Shown here: positions 34,268 to 41,363 of the stretch, one piece after another | Position numbering within the stretch: the stretch's first letter is position 1 | Layout of the letters: every line of letters starts with the position of its first letter | Assembly: GCA_964385305.1 (NCBI GenBank) | Contig: CAYLOP010000003.1 | Location: 1 to 63,310 of the forward strand | DNA from: CAYLOP01 sp964385305 | GTDB taxonomy: Bacteria; Chloroflexota; Anaerolineae; Anaerolineales; E44-bin32 | DNA: 63,310 bases | Direction of reading: 5' to 3' | Made by a program: the position numbers and the translations under genes | Notes under the pieces: model-generated | Told to the model about the DNA's origin: nothing | The model's database searches: none | What the model saw: only the letters and a program-made list of their open reading frames with translations

Positions 34268-36187
34268 ATGAGCAATAACCTGATTCTTGTCGTCGAGGAT
34301 GACGAAGAGATTCGCGCACGACTTGCGGAGAATGTGCTGATACCCGCGGGGTATGCTGTGAGGTCGGTGGGCGATGGCAATTCGGCTTTGGCGCTAGTTG
34401 GAGAACTGCGGCCCCAACTTGTGATAACGGCGGATCCACTGCCAGATTATAACGATCTCAAGCTTGTTCAACGTATTCAACGTGAGCAGCCTCACTTGCC
34501 CGTCATTGTAATAGCCGAGGACAGTTCCCAGGAATACGTGCTGAAAGTGTTGCGCGCGGGTGCGGTTGATTTCGTATCTGTGCCCTTTGAACCGGAACAG
34601 TTGCTAGCCGCTGTGGGACGGGCATTAGCACTGAGGCAGGATTGGCAGCAGCTTATCCAAGCACAGGTTGAAGTAAAAGTGAATGCCGATAGCCTTGAAC
34701 GTCGCATTCATGAATTGGAAACCCTGGCATTGATTGGTAGGAAAGTCACCGCTATGTTGGATTTGGATGAGGTTCTAACCACAGTCGTGGACGCGGCGGT
34801 GCGACTCTCAGGTGCGGAGGAAGGAAGTTTGCTTCTGCTGGATGAAGATACCGGCGAGCTTTATATGCGAGCTTCCAAGAATTTTGACGAGGAGTTTTCC
34901 ACCGCGTTTCGATTGCGTACGCGTGACTCGCTGGCTGGACAAGTCGTTACGACGGGAAAACCGGTCATATTGGACGAACGCGCCCCTCAAAAGATCAAGA
35001 CTTCCTACCTTGTGCACTCTCTCATATACGTGCCTCTCAAGGTGCGTGGGCATATCATCGGTGTACTAGGCGTGGATAACCGTACCGCCGATCGATATCT
35101 CAACCAAGAAGATATTACCATCATGCATGCCTTGGCGGATTATGCAGCTATCGCCATAGAGAATGCACAACTCTATGAAAGATCTGAAATCGAGCGCTCG
35201 CAATTTGAGACCATCCTCACGCAAACCGAGAATGGTGTGATTGTTGTGGATCCAGAAAATCGGGTGCTCTTGATCAACAGAGCAGGGGTTGAAGCTTTTA
35301 ATGTGAGCGGTGACATCATCGGCAAGTCTGCTGTAGAAGTGTTCGATGAACCGAAACTCTTGGAGTTGTTGCGCAGAGCGGAGACTTTATCGAATGTCGA
35401 AGAACTCGAGGTCTCGGATGGTCGAACGTTCAGCACGCAACGAACGCCAGTTGCAGGCGTTGGGCAGGCTGTCATCTTACACGACATCACACACCTCAAG
35501 AACTTGGCGCGGATCAAATCGGAATTTGTCACAACGGTGTCGCATGATCTGCGTTCGCCTTTGACAGCAATCCTGGGCTATGTAGAGTTGATTGAGCGCG
35601 CAGGTTCGCTCAATGATCAACAGCGTGATTTCATCCAACGAGTACGCATCAGCGTTGATAGGATTACCAGTCTTGTGACCGATCTGCTCGACCTCGGGCG
35701 GATTGAGGCGGGTTTGGATATTGCAAGAGAAAATACGCCCATCGTGGTGCTCGCCCGTTATGCCATTGACAGCTTACGCGGCGTAGCAGAGAATAAAGCC
35801 GTCACGTTAGAAGTTGAATTACCGGATGAACCCTTAATCGTCCTCGGTGATCCTGTTCGACTCCGACAAATGATCGGGAATCTTCTCGATAATGCATTAA
35901 AGTACACACCTTCAGGTGGGGTTGTGCGTGTTGAAATAGAGGCGGAGGGGGATCAAATGATTTTACGAGTGCGGGATACAGGACCTGGGATCCCTCCCGC
36001 AGACCAACCCTATCTGTTCGATAAATTCTTCCGGGCGAGCAACATCGAAGTTGATATGCCAGGAACTGGCTTGGGGTTGTCGATTGTCAAATCGATCGTG
36101 GACAACCACGACGGCAGAATTTGGGTGGAATCCAAGTTGGGGAAAGGGACGACATTCACCGTTGTGCTTGCTTTGGTGGAGTCTTAG
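34268..36187 (+). CDS. Hybrid-type histidine kinase with degenerate N-terminal receiver, GAF and PAS
   Basis: The protein has 639 residues. The receiver-like domain (5-122) has LVVEDDEEIRARL but reads LVITADPLPDYND where the acceptor Asp should be, and VSVPFEP where the conserved Lys should be, so it cannot be phosphorylated normally. A coiled coil leads to a GAF domain (about 150-300), a PAS domain (about 310-400; GVIVVDPENRVLLINRAGVE), HisKA (FVTTVSHDLRSPLTAILGY) and HATPase_c (NLLDNALKYTP, DTGPGIP, GTGLGLS). There is no visible SD before the ATG; the upstream stretch is A-rich. It follows the receiver-GAF gene. Cytoplasmic, no membrane segments. Confidence 0.88.
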   Translation: MSNNLILVVEDDEEIRARLAENVLIPAGYAVRSVGDGNSALALVGELRPQLVITADPLPDYNDLKLVQRIQREQPHLPVIVIAEDSSQEYVLKVLRAGAVDFVSVPFEPEQLLAAVGRALALRQDWQQLIQAQVEVKVNADSLERRIHELETLALIGRKVTAMLDLDEVLTTVVDAAVRLSGAEEGSLLLLDEDTGELYMRASKNFDEEFSTAFRLRTRDSLAGQVVTTGKPVILDERAPQKIKTSYLVHSLIYVPLKVRGHIIGVLGVDNRTADRYLNQEDITIMHALADYAAIAIENAQLYERSEIERSQFETILTQTENGVIVVDPENRVLLINRAGVEAFNVSGDIIGKSAVEVFDEPKLLELLRRAETLSNVEELEVSDGRTFSTQRTPVAGVGQAVILHDITHLKNLARIKSEFVTTVSHDLRSPLTAILGYVELIERAGSLNDQQRDFIQRVRISVDRITSLVTDLLDLGRIEAGLDIARENTPIVVLARYAIDSLRGVAENKAVTLEVELPDEPLIVLGDPVRLRQMIGNLLDNALKYTPSGGVVRVEIEAEGDQMILRVRDTGPGIPPADQPYLFDKFFRASNIEVDMPGTGLGLSIVKSIVDNHDGRIWVESKLGKGTTFTVVLALVES

Positions 36188-36198
36188 TCCCCGAGCCT

Positions 36199-36361
36199 GT
36201 TTACAGATCAAACGCGCGGCAACGCAATCGCATGCTCTGTAAACGACGCCTCCGCCGGGGCGGTGAGGGGGTAACCCGGCGGAGACCTTCGCCAAAGGAG
36301 GAGACAGCGATGAGTGTAGGAGCTTTTCGTTGCCCCTTCTCTCGTCTCCGCGCGTTATAAT
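36199..36361 (+). promoter_or_regulatory. Candidate structured leader or small RNA with leader ORF
   Basis: GTTTACAGA (36199-36207) pairs with TCTGTAAAC (36236-36244). CTCCGCCGGG (36250-36259) pairs perfectly with CCCGGCGGAG (36275-36284), with loop GCGGTGAGGGGGTAA. GGAGAC at 36300-36305 could pair with GTCTCC at 36344-36349. A strong SD AAAGGAGGAG (36294-36303) precedes an ATG at 36310. I do not recognise a known riboswitch core. Confidence 0.4.
36310..36360 (+). CDS. Possible 16-residue leader peptide
   Basis: The ATG at 36310 lies six bases after AAAGGAGGAG and opens a 16-codon frame, MSVGAFRCPFSRLRAL, ending in TAA at 36358-36360. The frame lies inside the last hairpin of the structured element and ends within a TATAAT. 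It may be an attenuator-type peptide or a chance frame; no conserved codon run (such as repeated His or Trp) is seen. Confidence 0.3.
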   Translation: MSVGAFRCPFSRLRAL

Positions 36362-36618
36362 ACTCCCCAGGCTACAAAGCTGCTACCGTAGAAGATCATC
36401 GCCCTAGGGTGACTTTAATCCACGGAAATCATGGGCGACAAAACCTTATTACAACAAAGGAAATTTCAGGGGAATCGTCTGTCTGGAAGAGAGGCAACCC
36501 CCCTTTTAAGTTTACATAACAGGAAGCTTCATGGTGCAATTTTTGTGGGAGTCGACGTGCTCCACGTAAAGTTCGGGTTTTCGAAGTTCGTATTGAAATT
36601 CTTGAGGATTTACATTGG

Positions 36619-37854
36619 ATGAGTGAAGACGCACTTCGCCGAAGGCTGAGCCGTTTGGGAAGCCGAAAACGCAAAAAAACCCCACAGGCACAACGCTCCC
36701 CGAGGCGGGCGGCTCTGCCACCTGGCAACGATGTAGAAACCCCTCTAGGCAGGGCATATCGCATTGAGCAAAGATTTACACAAGATCATCTACATGGCAG
36801 TTTCCGGTTGGATGCGGCACGAAGCTTCAACGCTGAGGTGATCGCTGAAGTTACTGGACAGCCCAATGTAGCCGAAATCGATTTGGATAAGCTTGTCTAT
36901 CTTGATACAGAGACGACGGGTTTGGCTGGTGGGGCGGGGACGATCGTATTCCTGGTTGGAGTCGGTGTGTTCCAAGGGGATGTCTTCCGTTTGCGGCAAT
37001 ACTTCCTGCGTAACCCAGGAGAAGAGGCTGGGATGCTGAGCGCACTGCAGGAGGATCTGGAAGCAGCCGCTGGCTTTGTCTCTTTTAACGGTAGGGTTTT
37101 CGATTTGCCCTTACTTGAAATGCGTTACATGCTAAGCATGAGACGACGTTGGCGGTTGACCGCATACCCTCAGGTGGATCTTATGTACCCGGCCAGAAGA
37201 TTGTGGCGGCGAAGCCTGCCCGACTGCACGCTCAACACGATTGAGCGCATGCAGCTCGGTGTACAGCGCACCGACGAAGATGTGCGTGGAGATTTAATCC
37301 CAGGGATTTATCACCAATACTTGCGCACTGGCGAGACGAGTGACATCACGAGGGTAATCTACCACAACACCGTGGACGTCCTTAGTTTGGTCTCGCTTTC
37401 TGGTGCGTTGATGAGCCGCTTTCAAGCGGGGGATCTGTCTATATTATCGGGTGGTGAAGCATTAGCGCTTGGACGCTGGCATACCGCTCAAGGCCGGCTC
37501 GAAGATGCAGAGGCGGCGTTTATTGCAGCACTGAAGAACACAGAGCCGGCGCTCAAGGCCGAGGCGGTTCGACGGTATACGGAGTATCTCAAACGACAGG
37601 ACAGGCGCAAGGACGCCGTGGAAGGATGGGAGATGTGGCATGCCTTAACGCCCGACGACCCCAAGCCTTGTATTGAGCTGGCGATGTATTACGAATGGCA
37701 TGCAAACAATGCGTCAAAAGCACATGTATGGTCTGAGAAAGCGCGCCAATGCCTCTCAACCTGGCCGCATGATTGGCGCCGCGACGAAGCCCAGACGAAG
37801 ATCGAACACCGTCTCGAGCGCCTAGCTCGTAAGATGGAAGCTGATGAGCTTTAG
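36619..37854 (+). CDS. YprB-like DEDD-type exonuclease with TPR-like tail
   Basis: The protein has 411 residues. The RNase H-like (DnaQ/DEDD) domain of the YprB/RNase_H_2 type lies at about 85-270: VYLDTETTGLAGGAGTIVFL with the first Asp-Glu, FVSFNGRVFDLPLLEMR with the next Asp, and VIYHNTVDVLSLVSL with the final Asp. The basic N-terminus (RKRKKTPQAQR) could bind nucleic acid. Residues about 280-405 form TPR-like helix pairs (ALGRWHTAQGRLEDAEAAFI). It would degrade single-stranded DNA or RNA; which is unknown. A weak GAGGA lies upstream of the ATG. In other bacteria such genes often sit near a YprA-type helicase, which is not seen here. Confidence 0.82.
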   Translation: MSEDALRRRLSRLGSRKRKKTPQAQRSPRRAALPPGNDVETPLGRAYRIEQRFTQDHLHGSFRLDAARSFNAEVIAEVTGQPNVAEIDLDKLVYLDTETTGLAGGAGTIVFLVGVGVFQGDVFRLRQYFLRNPGEEAGMLSALQEDLEAAAGFVSFNGRVFDLPLLEMRYMLSMRRRWRLTAYPQVDLMYPARRLWRRSLPDCTLNTIERMQLGVQRTDEDVRGDLIPGIYHQYLRTGETSDITRVIYHNTVDVLSLVSLSGALMSRFQAGDLSILSGGEALALGRWHTAQGRLEDAEAAFIAALKNTEPALKAEAVRRYTEYLKRQDRRKDAVEGWEMWHALTPDDPKPCIELAMYYEWHANNASKAHVWSEKARQCLSTWPHDWRRDEAQTKIEHRLERLARKMEADEL

Positions 37855-37890
37855 TTGCTCGTCACCTATCCAATCTAGAGTGTCTCGAAC

Positions 37891-38841
37891 CTAATTCATG
37901 AGAGATTGGGCTGCGTCTTCCAAAGCTTTGACTTCATCCTGAGACAATCGCCATCCCAGCGCCCCAAGGTTTTCTTCGGTTTGCTTGGCGTTCTTCACGC
38001 CTGGGATGGGTACTGCCCCTTTGCAAATAACCCAGTTGAGCGCGATTTGACTCGGTTGGGCATTGCTGTGATTCTGGCCGATCTCGCGCATCAAGTGAAT
38101 CAGTTGCTCAATTCGTTTCAGGGTGGCGCTATTTGTACGAATGCCGCGCAACCCTTGAGGGGGATTGGCGGCGGAATACTTGCCGGTAAGCAACCCTTGC
38201 GCGAGCGGGCTGTATGCAACCAAAGTTACCCCTAACTCAGTGCAGGCTTCAAGGAGTGTTTCGCGTTTGCCGGTCGGTAGAAGGAGACTGAAAGGAACTT
38301 GGTTGCAAGCGAGGGGAATATCGTGATTCATGAGCGCATTTTGTGCGCGGCGCATTTGTTCCACGCTGTAATTCGATACGCCTGCTGCCTTCGCCAGCCC
38401 GGCGTCGATGGCGTCTGTGAGCGCTTCCATCCATGTCTCGATGGGAATTGGTGGAAATGGCCAGTGAATGAGGTACAGGTCCACTTTCTCCATTTTAAGA
38501 CGATGCAGGCTACCAAGAAGGGCGCGCCTCAGCGCACGTTTTCCCAGGCGCCATGGGTAGGGGAAGAATTTGGTTGTCACCACGAGTGGGTGCTGTACGG
38601 AAGCGCGCATCTGGCCGAGGAAGCGTTCCGATGTTCCCCTGCCATATACTTCCGCGGTGTCGAAAAAATTGATTCCGGCCTCCACGCTCGCGCGGAATGC
38701 ATCAAAGATATCTTGCTCACCATAGCCGCTGCCGTAATTCCATAGGAGCTTGTCACCCCACGCCCAGGTACCAATCCCCATCGGGGTGATCAACAAATCC
38801 GTTCTGCCGAGCATGATCGTTTCTTCAGGAGATGATGTCAT
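37891..38841 (-). CDS. Aldo/keto reductase
   Basis: The protein has 316 residues and a TIM barrel of the AKR superfamily. Tetrad residues: Asp and Tyr in FFDTAEVYGRGTSE, Lys in VVTTKFFP, His in YLIHWPFPP. Also seen are GVSNYSVEQM, LVAYSPLAQGLLTGKY and the NADPH-binding IPGVKNAKQTEENLGAL. It would reduce an aldehyde or ketone with NADPH; the substrate cannot be named. The ATG at 38841 (MTSSPEETIMLGRTDLLI) is chosen because the AKR fold begins there; the 52 upstream codons are unlike protein. Single gene, convergent with the exonuclease gene. Confidence 0.92.
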   Translation of the reverse strand: MTSSPEETIMLGRTDLLITPMGIGTWAWGDKLLWNYGSGYGEQDIFDAFRASVEAGINFFDTAEVYGRGTSERFLGQMRASVQHPLVVTTKFFPYPWRLGKRALRRALLGSLHRLKMEKVDLYLIHWPFPPIPIETWMEALTDAIDAGLAKAAGVSNYSVEQMRRAQNALMNHDIPLACNQVPFSLLLPTGKRETLLEACTELGVTLVAYSPLAQGLLTGKYSAANPPQGLRGIRTNSATLKRIEQLIHLMREIGQNHSNAQPSQIALNWVICKGAVPIPGVKNAKQTEENLGALGWRLSQDEVKALEDAAQSLMN

Positions 38842-39180
38842 TTGTTTTTTCCGTTGGGTCCCATAGCAGTCCGTATCCTTAGAGAAAAGCTTTTCGGATG
38901 GATGAAGTGGTGAGAGCATCGCGCCTGTGGTCAGGTCTAGATGGGGGTTGATCCCTGTAAGTGCAAACCAGCCCTCTTCAGGTATCCCGCTCGACAAACT
39001 GAACTACGTGGGGCGCGGTACTTCGACGTGTATGCCAACGAGTGATGATGTCCGATGCATAAAGGACCTATGGGCGCCCATTTATTGGCATATGGACGGT
39101 GTGAGAGATAGCCTTGATGCGTAGCGATCTCTCTGGTGCGGAACATGTGGAGATCGGTGTCCGTCTTGCCGGATCGGTAA
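38842..39180. other. 339-bp interval, nothing convincing
   Basis: Upstream region of the aldo/keto reductase and downstream region of chlD. A GAAAAGCTTTTC palindrome lies near 38883. I see no gene, and no clear terminator for chlD. Confidence 0.4.
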
Positions 39181-40149
39181 CTACGCTCTCACCCCGTTGA
39201 TCTCCTGACGGACGGCGCGATACAAGTGATCCGCCTTCAATTCCTGCAAAGTATAGCATGGCCCGCCAAGGTGCTCGGCGAGTTTGTTTGCAAGCCCTTG
39301 ATCAAACGCAGCGTGTTCCATATTGATCACAACGGAACGGATATCCGCCTCACGGATTTTATCGGCCACCTGATGAGCTTCTTGCTGGGGAGGCAAATCC
39401 CCCATGGAGACATTGCCTGCACCATCGGTTAGGAGGATCATCAAGGGCAACATATCTTTTCGGCTGAAACTTTCCTTTACGAACATTTCATAGGCCAAGG
39501 TTAGCCCAGCGGAGAGAGGGGTCTTCCCGCCGACCGGAATGTCGGCAAGCGCTTGTTGAGCAAGCTGGACAGAATTGGTTGGGGGAAGCACAGTTAGGGC
39601 GCGATCTTTCTGAAAAACGATAAGACCGACGCGGTCACGATGTTGGTAGGCGTCTGTGAGGAGCGAAAGAATGGCGCCCTTGGTCGCGGACATTCGTTCG
39701 GCAACAGCCATCGACCAGGAAGCGTCGACGACAAAGAGGATCAAATTGGCGGCCTTCCGCACGCGCACTTTCTGATGCAAATCAGAGGTGTGGATTGATA
39801 AAGCGACCCGTTTTCGTTGTGCGCGACGTCGGCGTTGGTATGGGGCAGCTGCGCGAAATGTAGCATCAAAGGCGATGTCGGATGCGTTTTTCTTTGCAGG
39901 CCGGGCCATGATGTAGCGGCCCCGTTTCCGATCTGTGCGTGTTTGGCTGCGACGTCCCCCGTGGCCGCGCGTCATGCGGTCTAGCTGGCCTTCGAGGTGA
40001 CGGGGGACAAATATCTCTCCGACCTTGACTTTATCGCCACCTTCCCACCAGCGTGCATGAAGTGAATCCAGTGTTGTCTGGCGAGAGATTTCGGTTGGAT
40101 CGGGAGTTGAGGCTTCTTCTTCGACCTCGTCTGCTAAACTACGCCGGCT
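39181..40149 (-). CDS. chlD: ChlD C-terminal part (VWA domain), reached by -1 frameshift
   Basis: This frame is the continuation of the ATPase frame that ends at 40134. Read in the -1 frame from 40149 it gives an acidic stretch (SLADEVEEEASTPDP), the family segment LDSLHARWWEGGDKVKVGEI and a basic region, then a von Willebrand A domain: LILFVVDASWSMAVAERMSA with the DxSxS MIDAS and LILLTDGAGNVSMGD. The integrin-like domain binds the large chelatase subunit. An internal ATG at 39975 has no SD, so independent translation is unlikely. Together with the ATPase half the product would be 686 residues, a normal ChlD/BchD length. Confidence 0.8.
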   Translation of the reverse strand, partial: SRRSLADEVEEEASTPDPTEISRQTTLDSLHARWWEGGDKVKVGEIFVPRHLEGQLDRMTRGHGGRRSQTRTDRKRGRYIMARPAKKNASDIAFDATFRAAAPYQRRRRAQRKRVALSIHTSDLHQKVRVRKAANLILFVVDASWSMAVAERMSATKGAILSLLTDAYQHRDRVGLIVFQKDRALTVLPPTNSVQLAQQALADIPVGGKTPLSAGLTLAYEMFVKESFSRKDMLPLMILLTDGAGNVSMGDLPPQQEAHQVADKIREADIRSVVINMEHAAFDQGLANKLAEHLGGPCYTLQELKADHLYRAVRQEINGVRA

Positions 40150-41240
40150 TTTTTTTTATCCGGAGCAGGTTCTTCCTCAGAAGAGACTGGTTCGGCTTCC
40201 TCGCCGCCCAATTGCGACTGGATCTGGTCGATGCGGTTTTGAAGATCATCAAGATGGATTTCTACTTGCTGGAAGGGGCTTCGCCGCAGTCTATGAGGGA
40301 GCGCGAGTTCCGCAGCAAGTGCGATGTCTTCGTGCGTGATCTTTGTTCGGCCTTCGAAAGCTGCGTGAGCGCGCGCAGATTTTAGAATCACCATGTCAGC
40401 CCGGTGCCCATCGACCTGCATGGAGGAGGTCAGGGCCGCAATGGCAAGCAGATCGCGCTTGGTGTAGGTGACTTTATCGACCAGTTGCCGGGCGTTTACG
40501 ATCTTCTGTGAGAGGGTGTGTTCCTTTTCCATCCAGCGTGTTCGGAATGACTCGGGTTCCTCTTCGAAGCTCAGGTTGTATTCCATGATTGCAACCCGAT
40601 CGCGCGGATCCTGTAAGCCACGAATCTCAACAGACAAAGCGAACCGGTCGAGCAGTTGAGGCCGGAGGTCGCCTTCTTCAGGGTTCATGGTCCCAACCAG
40701 GATGTATCTGGCAGGGTGACTGAATGAGATCCCCTCTCTTTCGACGATGTTCATTCCCAGCGCGGCTGAATCAAGGAGCACATCAACAACGTGGTCGTCT
40801 AGAAGGTTGACCTCATCAATATATAGCAGCCCTCGATTTGCTGCGGCAAGCACACCGGGCTCGAAATGGCGCTCACCCTCTTTGATAGCGCGCTCAATAT
40901 CCAAAGTCCCAACGACGCGATCTTCTGTCGCAGAGACCGGTAAATCGACGAAAGGGGTGCGTCGCATTTCGACTGGAAGGCTCTCATGCTTTGCGGCGCG
41001 CTCCTTGCATTCCGTACACCAGGTTGTGGGACGTTCGGGGTCGCAAGCAAATCGGCAATCTGCGACGACTGGCACCTCGGGTAGGAGGGCGGCCAACGCC
41101 CGCGCTGCAGTGGATTTTGCTGTTCCACGTTCGCCACGGATTAAAACACCCCCAATACGTGGGTTGACAGCGTTTAGGATCAATGCACGGCGCATACGCT
41201 CTTGACCGACGATTGCGGTGAAGGGGTAAACAACTGCCAT
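40134..41240 (-). CDS. chlD: ChlI-like AAA+ ATPase part of chelatase gene (zero-frame product)
   Basis: The zero frame gives 368 residues: a ChlI/BchI-type AAA+ ATPase with Walker A GVLIRGERGTAKSTAARAL, Walker B GLLYIDEVNLLDDHVVDVLL, the insertion CRFACDPERPTTWCTECKE (four Cys, possible metal site), sensor NPEEGDLRPQLLDRFAL and the helical lid. It ends in an acidic/Lys tail (EEEPAPDKKKAGVV) at a TAG. These complexes insert Mg or Co into tetrapyrroles. The end of the frame is directly behind an A9 run (40149-40157), where -1 slippage joins it to the VWA frame. The gene would then make a short ChlI-like and a long ChlD-like protein from one message. The ATG has GGGAG about ten bases upstream. 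Confidence 0.88.
   Translation of the reverse strand: MAVVYPFTAIVGQERMRRALILNAVNPRIGGVLIRGERGTAKSTAARALAALLPEVPVVADCRFACDPERPTTWCTECKERAAKHESLPVEMRRTPFVDLPVSATEDRVVGTLDIERAIKEGERHFEPGVLAAANRGLLYIDEVNLLDDHVVDVLLDSAALGMNIVEREGISFSHPARYILVGTMNPEEGDLRPQLLDRFALSVEIRGLQDPRDRVAIMEYNLSFEEEPESFRTRWMEKEHTLSQKIVNARQLVDKVTYTKRDLLAIAALTSSMQVDGHRADMVILKSARAHAAFEGRTKITHEDIALAAELALPHRLRRSPFQQVEIHLDDLQNRIDQIQSQLGGEEAEPVSSEEEPAPDKKKAGVV
40149..40157 (-). promoter_or_regulatory. A9 slippery site for -1 frameshifting in chlD
   Basis: Nine A residues in the coding strand span three zero-frame AAA codons, directly before GCC-GGC-GTA-GTT-TAG. A -1 slip gives AGC-CGG-CGT-AGT-TTA and stays open to 39181. GAGGAAGAA, an SD-like stimulator, lies about 12-20 nt upstream. 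GCCGGC palindrome and a GAGG/CCTC stem lie downstream. Transcriptional slippage or a sequencing error in the homopolymer are alternatives. Confidence 0.7.
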
Positions 41241-41260
41241 TGATAAAATTCTCCCGCGAG

Positions 41261-41290
41261 ATTATACCCCATTCCATATATGCATGGACA
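41261..41290 (-). promoter_or_regulatory. Promoter of chlD (minus strand)
   Basis: On the minus strand TATAAT (plus coordinates 41261-41266) is preceded at 18 bp by TGTCCA, a weak -35 box. It diverges from the rpsA promoter. Confidence 0.5.
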
Positions 41291-41299
41291 CAACGAAGG

Positions 41300-41328
41300 T
41301 TGTCAAGACAGGGCTTCCCCTTTATAAT
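41300..41328 (+). promoter_or_regulatory. Promoter of the S1 gene
   Basis: TTGTCA (41300-41305), 17 bp, TATAAT (41323-41328). The ATG lies 35 nt downstream of the -10 box. Confidence 0.75.
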
Positions 41329-41363
41329 GCCTTAATCAATAGGAAACGGAGAGTTGTGATTAG

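Larger units (their letters stand above)
36188..36618. other. 431-bp interval with a structured element
   Basis: It holds the folded element at 36199-36361 described separately, a TATAAT at 36356-36361 that could start transcription toward the exonuclease gene, and no other convincing feature up to the ATG at 36619. Confidence 0.5.

Noticed and set aside
39181..39975. VWA protein starting at the ATG at 39975 as an independent gene
   Set aside because: There is no SD there, and the conserved ChlD linker lies upstream in the same frame; the frameshift explanation accounts for both frames.
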